Under the pieces are notes generated by a model that saw nothing but the letters and a program-made list of their open reading frames with translations, did no database searches and had not been told where the DNA came from. From QGON01 sp963691905 (GTDB taxonomy: Bacteria > Pseudomonadota > Gammaproteobacteria > Chromatiales > Chromatiaceae): a stretch of 64,000 bases of DNA. A program made the position numbers and the translations under genes. Within the stretch, counting starts at the first letter, position 1; each line of letters begins with the position of its first letter. The stretch covers positions 1,116,001 through 1,180,000 of the forward strand of contig OY829894.1 of NCBI GenBank assembly GCA_963691905.1, given 5' to 3'. This document shows, piece after piece, positions 9,109-20,000 of the stretch.

Positions 9109-9918
9109 CTACTGGCTGGTTGCAGGTAAAGGCATCTTCACTTCAGCAGGCTCAACACTCTGGCGAAGGCCATTTGTTAGGGCACCAGACCCCGATTTCA
9201 GCCTTCGAAGTGCAGCACTGAATCCACGAGCCAATAGACCGGCCTGGATCTCTGCCGCATTACTTTTATCTTGTGAGGCCTTCTCTCCCAGCCACTGGGG
9301 TAGGATCTGAAGAATATCCCTATCCCAGGTGACGGGCGGCTTCACCCTTCGGGTTTCGCTGTAATAAGACTTCAGCGCCTCCCTGGTCGTATCTGCACAG
9401 CCTGCAGCCGCCAATCGCACTGCGAGTTCCTGTTCTGCCGACCGGATACGCTCTTCAATGGTAAAACCAGACTCTCCCAGCACCAGCGCGATTGCCGCAC
9501 AGTTCAACCCTATTTCATAGCGAAAGAGAAGTGACTCCCGTTGCCGGTATGACAACGTGCGCACCAGGTCAACCAGTAACACGCCCCACTGTACGCCATC
9601 ATCCCCAGCCACCAGTTCTCCAACCGGATAGACAGTTGCTTCACCACTCTCCTGACAGAAGCTACGCAGTTGTCGATGCAATATCCTGTAGAGACTGGTC
9701 TTGAGATGTCTCGGGGTGGGCGAGAGCGCGCGGGCCTCGACAAAGTCTGCCCAGAATTGTTGGTAGAGCAACCTACCCTGTTCGCCAGTACCGCAATGCC
9801 GCACGACATACCGATAGATTCTGCCCCTGTACCGCTCATAGATACTTTCAAACGCGTCTGCATCGCCTTCCATGAAATTCGCCATCAAGGCTTCAACATC
9901 GAACCTCCGTTTACTCAT
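9109..9918 (-). CDS. ECF sigma factor-like protein, tandem copy 2
   Basis: 269-residue paralogue of the neighbouring 7754-8563 product, nearly colinear along its whole length: RRFDVEALMANFMEGDADAF at the N-terminus, LSYRQRESLLFRYEIGLNC in the region-4-like helices, and SETRRVKPPVTWDRDILQ in the tail. Both proteins end in TSQ. The start at 9918 (MSKRRFD) has a strong GGAGGGGAG ribosome site; the frame is open to 9996. As in copy 1, the region 2.2 core-binding motif is poor (GRLLYQQFWADF), so it may be a diverged sigma factor or a DNA-binding derivative. No anti-sigma gene is adjacent. A hybrid kinase lies divergently 325 bp away; a regulatory link is only positional. Confidence 0.7.
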   Translation of the reverse strand: MSKRRFDVEALMANFMEGDADAFESIYERYRGRIYRYVVRHCGTGEQGRLLYQQFWADFVEARALSPTPRHLKTSLYRILHRQLRSFCQESGEATVYPVGELVAGDDGVQWGVLLVDLVRTLSYRQRESLLFRYEIGLNCAAIALVLGESGFTIEERIRSAEQELAVRLAAAGCADTTREALKSYYSETRRVKPPVTWDRDILQILPQWLGEKASQDKSNAAEIQAGLLARGFSAALRRLKSGSGALTNGLRQSVEPAEVKMPLPATSQ

Positions 9919-10243
9919 ACTCCCCTCCACTTGGGTTGTAGCCGCCGCAAAGTCAGTCGTTTCAATCCACGATATCTGTTGAACGTGGAGTTTCACACGG
10001 TCTGACAGTCATCATTGGGTGGTCCTTCTCATTTTGTTCGCTCCAGACCATTGATTTTCGCGAACCACTTCACAGAACTAAAGGACTAATGCAAACAAAT
10101 GTAAACTCGCTCCAAATATTTCCTGCGACCTCAATTTTTCCAGCAATCAGCCGCTAGGAGGTGGAGCGGCACATTCGTATTGTTAATATTGGAGAAAAAA
10201 ATGCCTATCGAAACAGGGACTGTCACCGCGCCACATCGAGTTT
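9919..10243. other. Divergent intergenic region, sigma-like copy 2 / hybrid kinase
   Basis: Contains the duplicated upstream region of sigma-like copy 2 and, at its right end, a GGAG ribosome site (10191-10194) followed 6 bp later by ATG at 10201. That ATG opens an 18-codon frame ending in TGA at 10256-10258. It overlaps the kinase in another frame and is discussed with the kinase start. Confidence 0.6.
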
Positions 10244-13200
10244 TTGGATTCACCTGACTCTGTGCACCCGCTTCTGACGCGCCAGTTAAAACGGCTTTTC
10301 GGTATCTCTGATGAGCCGAAGCTGGCTGCTGCGCTGCTGGAACTCAGGCAGCTTGCAAATTCCGACGGACTACAGGAGGAGACCCGCAATCTTCTGGGGG
10401 GTCTCGATCGCCTGCTCGCACAGATAGATAATACTTATCAACAGCACGAAGCCGATATCACACTGCGCGACCAAAGCCTGGAGATCAGCAACGAGGAGAT
10501 CCTTCATGCCAACGAAAAGTTGCGTCGTAAGGAACGACGGCAACACGCCATAATAGAGTCCCTGCGTCACACGGCCAACGAACTGCTCAGATCCACCCAT
10601 CTCCCAGAACTCTCTGATGATGAGACAAGTCTCGAAAAACTCTCTCTGCTGATGGGTGACCTGGTCAAAGAGCGGCAGCAGGTGCAAAGCAAACTCGAAC
10701 GCACACTCAGTGAACTCGAAAGGCAAAAATCCGCGATCGACCAACACGCCATCGTCAGCATCACCGATACCAGCGGCAAGATCACCTACGCCAACGAAGG
10801 ATTCTGCCGCGTCAGTGGTTACCAGCGATATGAATTAATCGGCAACAAACATCCTCAGTTCAATCAAACCGATCAGCCAGCTGCCAACATCAAAAATATT
10901 TGGTCCACCATCCGTCATGGACATACATGGAAGGGTGAATTTGCCAACAGAAACAAAACGGGTATCCCTTACTGGCTCGATGCAACCATTGTCCCTTTTC
11001 TCGACAGCCAGGGAGAACCCTTCCAGTACATCATCATCTGCACAGATATCACAGAGCGCAGAATATTCCAGGAGCAGCTCAAGGACGCCATTTATCGGGC
11101 CGAATCCGCCAATCAGGCAAAGAGCGAATTTCTTGCCAATATGAGCCATGAAATCCGCACCCCGATGAACGCAATCATCGGGCTGAGTCATCTGGCAATC
11201 GAGGGAAAGACCGACCAGCGTCAGCATGAGTACCTGACCAAGATTCAATCATCCGCCAAAACCCTGCTCAGCATCATCAACGACATCCTCGATTTTTCCA
11301 AGATCGAGGCCGGCGAGATGACCCTGGAGAGGGTGGATTTTTCCCTGAGTGAGCTATTGGAGCAGGTCTGCACCATCTTCTGTTTCAGTGCAGAGAAAAA
11401 ATCTCTGGAAGTCGTCTACTCAGTTGCCCCCAACCTGCCAGACAGATATATCGGTGATCCATTGCGATTGGGGCAGGTGCTCACCAATCTTGCCAGCAAC
11501 GCCGTTAAATTCACGGAACAGGGCGAGATAGTCATTTCGGTTACCGCCGAAGAGTCGCAACAGGGAATAATCCGGCTTCGGTTCGATGTCAGTGATACCG
11601 GCATTGGACTCTCCGAAGATAAACTCGCCGTGCTGTTTGACTCTTTTTCGCAGGCCGACTCATCCACTACCCGTAAGTTTGGGGGAACTGGTCTGGGACT
11701 GGCGATCAGTAAAAGCCTCGTCAGCATGATGGAGGGTGAGATCGGCGTCGAGAGCACAGAGGGAGAGGGCAGCAACTTCTATTTCACCCTTCCTCTGCAG
11801 ATTGATCCCGAACGGGAAACCCTGAAAAATCTACAGCTGAACGGGGTTCGCACAATGGTAGTGGATGATCTCGCGAGGTCGCGGGATACCATATTAAAAA
11901 CCCTTCGCTTCCACGGTGCCAATGCCATTGGACAAGCATGCGGCGAAGGCTGCATAGAAGAGCTGCAGCGCTGCTGCAGCGAGGAGCCTACCCGACCCTA
12001 TCAACTCACACTTATCGATTGGTCCATGCCCGGAATGGATGGCCTGCAACTGCTGAGGACAATTCAGAGTGATCCACTGATCAACCCCAAACCCCGCATC
12101 ATACTGATGAGTAAATACAACAATGATCAGGCCATCCGCCAAACAGAAACCCGTAGCACAACCCTTCTGACAAAACCCATCATACCGACGGCATTTCTTA
12201 ATGCCGTACTGAAGGCATTGGGGCGCCCCACCCTGCGCATAAGGCAAGAAGCCACGTCAGTCAGCGGCAGGGATGTGGGAAATATCCATGGCATCCTGGG
12301 AGCCCACATATTGGTTGCGGAAGACAATCCTGTTAATCAGCAAGTTACCAGAGCACTACTGGAACGTTACGGACTTAAAGTCGAAATAGCGGAGGATGGG
12401 CGTGCCGCCATTGAAGCATTGGCAAAGACACGCTTTGATTTGGTGCTTATGGATGTACAGATGCCGGATATCGATGGCTATGAAGCAAGCCGCATCATCC
12501 GCCAGGACGCTACCTACGACGAAATCCCGATTATCGCCCTGACTGCAAATGCCATGTCCGGCGACCGGGAAGAGAGCCTCGCGGCCGGTATGGATGATTA
12601 TCTGCCGAAGCCCATAGAACCCGATGCGCTCTATGCGATGCTGATCAAGTGGATCCAGCCCGGTCAGGCAGGCCACATCTTCAACGACGAATACACATCT
12701 TCAGCGATTCTTCTGCCTGAACATCTGCCCGGTATCGATATCGAAGCTGGTCTGAAAAGGATGCGAGGAAACCAGGCCCTGTTCCGGGATCTGTTACTGC
12801 GATTCCGCGCTGATTATGAGCACTGGAGTGGTCGCATCAGCATTGCAATTCTGGAGAACAACAGGGAAGAGGCCCTCCATCTCGCACACGCGCTGAAAGG
12901 CGTTGCCGCTACGATCGGTGCCATGGATCTCTCCACTGCAGCGGCCAGCCTGGAAAAACAGCTGAAGGAAGATATGGAAGATCTGACAGAAATCCACAAC
13001 AGGGTCACTGACCAGCTCTATCAGGTACTTGACGGCTTTAAATCACTGGACAAACCGCCTGAATCAGCAACCAGCCGACCAGTCAGCACATTGGATCAAC
13101 AGACCCTTCAGACACTACTTTCCAGTATGAAACCACTACTGATCAACGGCGACCTGCAGGCACTGCAACTGGTCGAGCAACTGCATGAAATGGTTCGTGG

Positions 13201-13303
13201 CACCGAGATGGTGAGCACTGCGCACGAACTGAAAAAACATGTCGACGCATTCGACTTCGAAAAAGCCCTAAGCACACTGGAATCACACTCTCCTTCCATG
13301 TAA
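10244..13303 (+). CDS. Hybrid histidine kinase: PAS-HisKA-HATPase-REC-REC-Hpt
   Basis: 1019-residue phosphorelay kinase with no transmembrane segment, hence probably cytosolic. Order: N-terminal helical region and coiled coil (about 1-160); PAS (about 165-275); HisKA with NMSHEIRTPMNAIIG, phospho-His302; HATPase with the N box NLASNAVKF and G boxes DTGIGL and FGGTGLGLAIS; REC1 with Asp592; REC2 (ILVAEDNPVNQQ, Asp737, Lys in LPKPI); Hpt with His882 in AHALKGVAAT. All catalytic residues are present. The only start in this frame is TTG at 10244, with no ribosome site. A well-placed GGAG-ATG at 10201 is in another frame and would join if one T were missing from the T5 run at 10241-10245. A sequencing error or real frameshift is possible. 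Confidence 0.92.
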   Translation: MDSPDSVHPLLTRQLKRLFGISDEPKLAAALLELRQLANSDGLQEETRNLLGGLDRLLAQIDNTYQQHEADITLRDQSLEISNEEILHANEKLRRKERRQHAIIESLRHTANELLRSTHLPELSDDETSLEKLSLLMGDLVKERQQVQSKLERTLSELERQKSAIDQHAIVSITDTSGKITYANEGFCRVSGYQRYELIGNKHPQFNQTDQPAANIKNIWSTIRHGHTWKGEFANRNKTGIPYWLDATIVPFLDSQGEPFQYIIICTDITERRIFQEQLKDAIYRAESANQAKSEFLANMSHEIRTPMNAIIGLSHLAIEGKTDQRQHEYLTKIQSSAKTLLSIINDILDFSKIEAGEMTLERVDFSLSELLEQVCTIFCFSAEKKSLEVVYSVAPNLPDRYIGDPLRLGQVLTNLASNAVKFTEQGEIVISVTAEESQQGIIRLRFDVSDTGIGLSEDKLAVLFDSFSQADSSTTRKFGGTGLGLAISKSLVSMMEGEIGVESTEGEGSNFYFTLPLQIDPERETLKNLQLNGVRTMVVDDLARSRDTILKTLRFHGANAIGQACGEGCIEELQRCCSEEPTRPYQLTLIDWSMPGMDGLQLLRTIQSDPLINPKPRIILMSKYNNDQAIRQTETRSTTLLTKPIIPTAFLNAVLKALGRPTLRIRQEATSVSGRDVGNIHGILGAHILVAEDNPVNQQVTRALLERYGLKVEIAEDGRAAIEALAKTRFDLVLMDVQMPDIDGYEASRIIRQDATYDEIPIIALTANAMSGDREESLAAGMDDYLPKPIEPDALYAMLIKWIQPGQAGHIFNDEYTSSAILLPEHLPGIDIEAGLKRMRGNQALFRDLLLRFRADYEHWSGRISIAILENNREEALHLAHALKGVAATIGAMDLSTAAASLEKQLKEDMEDLTEIHNRVTDQLYQVLDGFKSLDKPPESATSRPVSTLDQQTLQTLLSSMKPLLINGDLQALQLVEQLHEMVRGTEMVSTAHELKKHVDAFDFEKALSTLESHSPSM

Positions 13304-13376
13304 ATGCACATCTGGTTTCTCTTTGGCAAGCACATCTTCCGCTGAGCAGTGGTGTTGAACAAAGCCCCAACGTAGG

Positions 13377-13401
13377 TTGGGTTAGCGATAGCGTAACCCA
13401 A
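13377..13401. repeat. Palindrome TTGGGTTA-N9-TAACCCAA
   Basis: Perfect 8-bp arms (13377-13384 and 13394-13401) around GCGATAGCG. This is a frequent gammaproteobacterial repeat type (GTAGGTTGGGTTAGC...). It lies 74 bp after the hybrid kinase stop and could double as a weak transcript 3' end, though no T-run follows. Confidence 0.6.
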
Positions 13402-13628
13402 CAAGCTTTTAGTTTTTTCCAACATCCTCGGGAAGAAAGATAGAGACGCATTGAATCATGAGTTCGTAGTAGGTACCACTCGATTAAATGAAGAGACCGA
13501 CGCAATGACAACAAGACGAACGCCCCTGAGTAAGCCAAGGCGTCCGAAAAAAACAACAGACGGGAAATAGTGAGAGTAAATTATTCTGACCCGGTTTTTT
13601 AGGAAAATCAATCTGTCATTTTATTGCT

Positions 13629-13820
13629 CTATACCTCCTGAGCCAGTACTGTAACCGATACTTCTGTGAGATCCACAGATCCCGTGTTCCGCAATATAAC
13701 GTCATAAAGTATCGGCGCGACGACTGGCACACTCATTACAAATCCTGTTCCATTATTGATATGTGATACAGAGTGAGAGAACTCTCGCTCAGATACGGTA
13801 TCCTCGAACCAAATCGTTCT
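13629..13820 (-). pseudogene. 3' remnant of an unknown gene
   Basis: An open stretch on the minus strand ends in TAG at 13629-13631. It reads as protein-like sequence: IWFEDTVSEREFSHSVSHIN, then YDVILRNTGSVDLTEVSVTV. The NTGSVDLTEVSVTV part resembles the edge strands of Ig-like/DUF11-type repeats. An in-frame stop precedes it at 13821, and the 5' side is replaced by the GTCCCCGATAG tandem repeat, so it looks truncated. A short ATG-started product (13736 to 13629, 35 residues) is possible but unsupported. Confidence 0.3.
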
Positions 13821-13851
13821 TTAACCCGGCATTCCCTATAGAAACCGTGGT

Positions 13852-13885
13852 CTGTCCCCGATAGATTTCTGTCCCCGATAGATTT
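13852..13885. repeat. 17-bp tandem direct repeat
   Basis: Two adjacent exact copies of CTGTCCCCGATAGATTT. The preceding ACCGTGGT plus CTGTCCCC resembles sequence often found at RAYT-element borders. No mobile gene is linked here. Confidence 0.65.
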
Positions 13886-14070
13886 CGCGGGCGGTAAAAC
13901 GGCGATCGAAACCCTTTCCACTACTGACCAGAATAAGAGCGGTGGCGAGAGAAGATATCAGGAAAAATGGACACCCAAAAAAAGCGAGATAGCTTATGTA
14001 GTTACAGGCACATGACTACTGACTGTATGCTTATCCAAGTGCCATTCTTCTCTGACCCGGTTTTCGTTCG

Positions 14071-17000
14071 TTAGTTTGAACAGTTGGGTATTGGATTCTG
14101 ATCTTTGAAAGAGCTAATGAGCGTATATAAAGCCGCAGATCGTGGCAAATACCCTACAGCAACCCCGTAACCCACTACCTCTCCTCCAGATATTGCCATG
14201 TCATTGATTCCTCCTATTGCTAGGGGCAAATTCTTTTTGCATCCGTCAAGCCATTTAATAGCATCGCATGTTTTTCCGTTGTCAAGAATATAATTGCCCA
14301 TTTGTACACACCACTGCTGCTGTCTAACAAGGCACGATGCTCTCTTTGATCGTTTGCTAAACTGTAATAATGCAGAAACTATCCCAATAATTCCTATTGC
14401 AGTCATTATCGCAACTAAGGAATTTCCGGAAGGATCGATGTTATTTACCGGATTTGATTCGACATATACATACCTATGCAACGAATAAGGATCATAAAGA
14501 TTTCCATCATGTTTATCTATAGAGAAGAATCTACCATCTGCCACGCTCATATACCGGGCTCTCAGATAGTAATATCCTACAGATGAGTCATAATTCTCTC
14601 CGCTATAAAGATGATGATTATCTGTATCGCCACTAGTATTTAATAGTATTCCAAACGCATCATATCTATACTTGTCCGCGGAATTTCCCGCTCCATCTAA
14701 CAAAAGTCGCACTGACATCTGCCCATCATACAAATAAAAACTCACCCCCGTATCCGGCCTCAACATACTAATCAAGTCATCCCCATAAACATAACTAACA
14801 ACCACTGTCCCATCATCCTCCACCAAAACCTGTGCATAATCCCTGTTCTTATCCACAAGGTAAGCGGTCGTCATTCCATCTACTGTCTTCGCAACCCGAA
14901 TCCCATCCGCATCATACTCATAATCAACATTTCCCGGCGAAGACCCGTTCTCAATTGTTGCTGCAACAAGCCTATTCTCGTCATCATAAACATAGACATC
15001 AGTCTTTACGCCATCACTCCGACTGACCATATTTCCATTGTCATCCCATTCATAGTAATAGGCCTCTGACACCGCCGGATCAGCCGCTCCAGCCAACACA
15101 GGCGCCTCTCCAGGATATTCACCAACACTCAAGGCGTAACTTACCCGCGGATCAAATACCAGGCTTCCAGCAATCAAAATAATGATTATCTGGTTAGCTC
15201 CGTTTTTAATCAGCAACCGCCGTCTACGATTCCCCCTCTGCATTCCACCGAGACCGAACCACAGATTAATTCCTCCAGCAACCGGCGCGACCAGTGCCAG
15301 CATCATGAATGAGAGATTTCCGTAGACATAATATTTATCGGCATGAATAGCGGGGAACGCTGTCACTGCCGCAATGTTATGGTTTGCCTTCCAGCCACCC
15401 AATCCTGCAAACGCCACACTGCTCTGCTCACTCAGCAGGCGATCGTTATCATCATAGGCATAGAGGGTCGTGGATGTTCGATTACCCACTTTGACTTTAC
15501 GCTGCAGACGATTTCCCACATCGTCATACTCGTAAGCGATAGTCCGGTCGTCGTCATTGCCGGGCTCGTCAATTGATTCCTTAACCAGTCGATAGACCCC
15601 ATCGTAGAGGTAATCCACTGCTCTGCCGTTAGTTGCAGAACCACTCTCCTCGACCCGGATGCGATTTCCGGTAGACCCAAGCGTGTAGTCGTAACCGGAT
15701 ATCAGGCCTGCGGGGCCCGTGTTTTCAAGCAACACCAAGCGGTTCAGTTCATCATAGCTGTAGGTCGTTGTAACATCGTTTGGATAGGTGACGCTGGCCC
15801 GGTTTCCAACTGTGTCGTAGCCATAGGTTGTGGTGTTGTCATCAGGATCGGTAACCGACGCCAGCCGGTTAAGTTTGTCAAAAGTATAGGCTGTCCGCCC
15901 AACATGGGTGACAACAGCGGTGCGGTTGCCGACAGTGTCATATTCGTAGCTCAAACGGACGTTGTCATGCTCATCAGTCACAGCAATCAGGTGTCCCAAG
16001 GCATCGTATTCAAAATACTCTTCCCCGGCTCTGGTTCTCAATCCCTGTGGCGTATAGGAAAATTGTACTTCGCTTCCATCCTGATAGACCTTCTTTATTA
16101 ATCTATTGTTTTCGTCGTATACGCTTTCCGTTGTACGACCATTGAAATCAGTATGGAATATGGCATTACCTGTCGCGTCATAACTGAAGTTTTCCGTTTC
16201 CCCCATCGGGCGAATGCGTTTGACAACCCGACCCATGGCATCGTACTCCATCCGGGTTGTGTTGTTCTCTGCATCTGTTTGTCCGATCAGGTTGCCAATT
16301 TCGTCCCGTTCAAAATTCGTAATTATATTCGACCCATCATCGATCGACTGTGTGACCTGCATCAGGCGCCCCAAGCCATCGTAGCCAAATAATGTGGTCC
16401 GGCCTGCCTGGTCTGTCTCAGACAATTTCTTGCCCATGTAATTGAAAACAGTGGATTTGGTTGAATTGTCGTGAAAAGTGATCTTTGTAGTGTTGCCCTT
16501 GCTGTCGTATTCGAATTTTGTCTTGTGATTGTTTGCATCCGTCATTTCGATGCGACGATCCTGGCTGTCGAACAGGTAGTGTGTAGTGTTGTTATAGGGA
16601 TCGATAACAGTTTGTTCACTGTCCGTTGGATAGGCATACTGGGTCAAATTTCCTCGCCTATCCCGCTGACTCAATGTGCGGCCTGCGGCATCGTAAGTGG
16701 TTTCCGTGTAGATTGAGGCATTTTCACAATTCTCTCCCAATCCGGGATAGAGAGTTCTTGTTCGCCTTCCAAGCGAATCATATTCGTAGCAGGTAGTGCG
16801 CCCGTCTCGGTCTGTTGAGGATTCTTCCTGTCCCTCTGCGTCATAGGTCATGAAGGACGAACTGCCGTCTGTGAATCGGATTCCGACTAGATTACCCACA
16901 TCATCGTAACTAATACTGGTGAGATTTCCGTTCTTGTCCCTGATACTCTCCTCTTTTCCCAACTTGTTGTAGGAGATTACCGTTTCTTCGTTCAGCGCAT

Positions 17001-20000
17001 CGATGGTTCTGGTTCTGCGACCCGCCTGATTGTACTCATAGCGAGTAACCAGTGTCTCCGCTGTGCCATCAAGGCGTGTGCGGGTACGTGTCTCGCTGAG
17101 GCGGTTGCCGCTACTATCGTGAGTATATGTGGTTTGGTTTTCGAGGGGGTCGGTTTCCGTTGAGAGGTTCCCGGCACCATCGAAGGTATATCTTGTCTGT
17201 AGGTTTTCCGTCTCGCTGATCCAGTCTATTTTCAGACGAGCGTTTCCTGAGCTGTCGAAATTCTGGTATTCAGTAACCCAACCCTCGGGATCAATCACTT
17301 TGGTTAGATTTCCGCTCCCATCGTATTCATTAGTGGTCTTGTGGCCCTCTGGGTTGGTATGAGTCTCCACCTGCCCGTAGACATTGTAGGTCCAGGAGCT
17401 TGTCCCACGTGGCCCTGTCTCAGATAACTTGTTGTTATTACTGTCGTAGGTCCACTCCGAGGCTCGGTTCGCGGCATCTGTCTTGGTGAGCATGTTTCCA
17501 CGATCATCAAACGAGAAGGATGTGGTGTACTCCAATCCATCCAGTTCAGCGATCTCCTTGACGATATTTCCGTTCTCGTCGTACTCATAGATGGTCTTGT
17601 TACCGTTACGATCCCTGATAATCTCTCTTACATTATTGATATCATGTTCAACTGAGTTTGACTGCCCCAAACCATCCACAGACCCAATCATCCTACCGTT
17701 TTCATCATAGGCGACCTGTAGTATCTCAATATTACGTGGGTCGGTAATGCTGTTGAGGTTATGTTCAGCGTCATAGCCAAATTGGGTTAGTTCATCCTCC
17801 TGGTTTGTAAAACCTACAAGGTCTCCGCGTTCATCGTATTCATAGAATACGAAGTTACCCATTGGGTCAGTAATTTCGACAATGCGGCCCTGACCATCCC
17901 TGACGACACCAATCGCAAGACCTGAAGAGTGACTGATTCCATCACTGTTGAAGATGAGGCTGTTGCCATTCCGGTCTGTAATCTTTCTCAGGCCATCAGT
18001 AACTGAAATGAGAAATGTGGTTCCGTCTTTTGTCGTCAACCTGTATAGATCCGGATTGAAGATGTCAAAATCACCCGGAACCAACAGCTTGTCCCCGGTT
18101 CCGCCAGGAACATACAACTCCGGGCCATCCTGAGATTCCAATGTGGCCGTGGTGTTACCCAAAGGGATAAACCGTTCTTTCCAGTGTTCTGGATCTATAT
18201 CTTCATCACCAGTCTCAGAAAAGTAGGGACTAAATTCAAACCTGTCCTGTTGACCATCGGCGTAGGTGACAAGCACCTTTGGAATATTATTCGTTACCAA
18301 CTTATAGTCCCATAGTTGGCATTCCCCTGTGGCATTCCAGACAACACACACATCAGGTTCTACACTCCAGTCATAACCGAGCGGACGGGTGACTTGCAGA
18401 CGGATGCCCGACCCAAGCACCATATCCCAGCCGATTCCAAAATCGCCTGATGTCTTATTGAAACTGTTGTAACTTCGGGTAACCGTGATTGGTATTCCCG
18501 ATACAGGGATCGCAATATCCTGAAAGGCAAGTGAGAATTGTCCGATCTTCAGTTGGCCGCTCACATCCACCTTGAGTGGATCACCCGGATATACGGTTAA
18601 TAGGCCACCCTCATCATATGCAATTATTTGTAGGTCGTAGATTCCGTTGGCAAGACGTGTTGGATCGAGTGCACCAAGCACCCCGTTGTCGACGTTCGTT
18701 TCCCCACCACCGATTGTTACGTAGTTATCCGTACCTTCCGGGGCCAGATGAATCTCGTATTCCACGAGGTAGTGGTCAAATATAGTGCCCTCGATCTCCA
18801 ACAATGAATCCAAAGAGGTTACATCGGCCAGGGAGGCGGTGACCCTCGGTGGTTCGGTATCGACCAGCGGCAAGACATCGATGGCATAGTTCCAACTGTC
18901 GTACAGTCCTTTGTCGTCTCTGACAAGCACGGTCACCCGGTGCTGTCCCTGTTGATCAACGGTTGGTGTCCAACTGATCACCCCATCTGTGTCAATGGCC
19001 ATTCCATCTGGTGCCAGAGCGAGGGAGTAATTCAGGCTATCTCCGTCCGGATCGCTGGCTGTTACCTCATAGGTATAACCGGTTTCAGCTGTGGCAGTCG
19101 TGTCTGTCGGCTTGGGTTCGATAATCGGCGGGTTGTTTAAAGCTGCTCCAGTCCACACCGGAACAGCCTTTGAGAACTCACTACTGATGAGGACAGGATC
19201 TCCTGGCTCCCGATTCACTCGGGTTGCAACGGATGTCAGAAATTGACCTGCAAAATCCTGTGGGATGAGTGTCGTGAAGGTGCCATCTGTATCAGGCCGC
19301 AGGGCAAGCAGCCATGTTCTTCCCTCGCCATATTTTTCTGGATCCCTAGTGGGACTGGAAAAGAGTTCGATAATGCATTGTTCAGGCTTCACGGTATCAA
19401 GGATTCCCTCCACCAGGCTCATGCCATTTTCCACGGAAACGGACGTGATTACCGGAAAGTTCTGCGCCCGGGAAGTGGATATGAGGAGATCTGCATCCCC
19501 CGCATCGTTCAACTTTACCGACCCATCCCGGGTAATCCCCAACCCTCCATTGTCATAGATAAGATTGCCGAGAATCTGGGCCTGTGCCCCCTGAAAGGCT
19601 TCCCTCGCCAATTCAATTCCGTGTTTACGATTGTTGGCAATGATATTCCCTTCACCCGGATTCAGGCCGCCAATGAGTGTTGGGCCCAGTTTTTCCTGAA
19701 GAATACCCTTCTCGTTTGGGATAGGCGTGAGTTCATCCTTACCAACACCAATCCGGTTACCCTGAACTTGTGCCTGGCAGACACTATTGGAGTCGTCCTC
19801 CAGGCGAACGCCCTCACTGGAATGTCCCCCAATGACGTTCCCGGCACCTGTTTCACTCCCGCCAAGTTGCAACTGCTTACATCCATAGGCGTAGATACCC
19901 CATCCATTGTTCCCTAATATCCCAGTTCCCGTGTCGTCAGTACCGAGAAGATTTCCTTTGACAATGACCGACTCAAGATTCTTATGAGCACGGTCTGTGA

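Larger units (their letters stand above)
13304..14070. other. Repeat-rich gene-free region downstream of the RHS gene
   Basis: No intact gene. It contains the hairpin TTGGGTTA/TAACCCAA (13377-13401). It also has a 17-bp tandem repeat CTGTCCCCGATAGATTT (13852-13868 and 13869-13885) next to ACCGTGGT, a 14-bp direct repeat TCTGACCCGGTTTT (13585-13598 and 14051-14064), and a gene scrap on the minus strand. The GACAGACC and GGGTCAGA words are common beside RAYT (REP-associated tyrosine transposase) genes; no transposase survives here. Confidence 0.6.

Noticed and set aside
13304..14070. Complete insertion sequence next to the RHS gene
   Set aside because: No transposase frame; only short repeats and a gene scrap remain.
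19243..19917. 224-codon open frame opposite the giant RHS gene
   Set aside because: Lies over the beta-helix repeats and shows no protein-like features.
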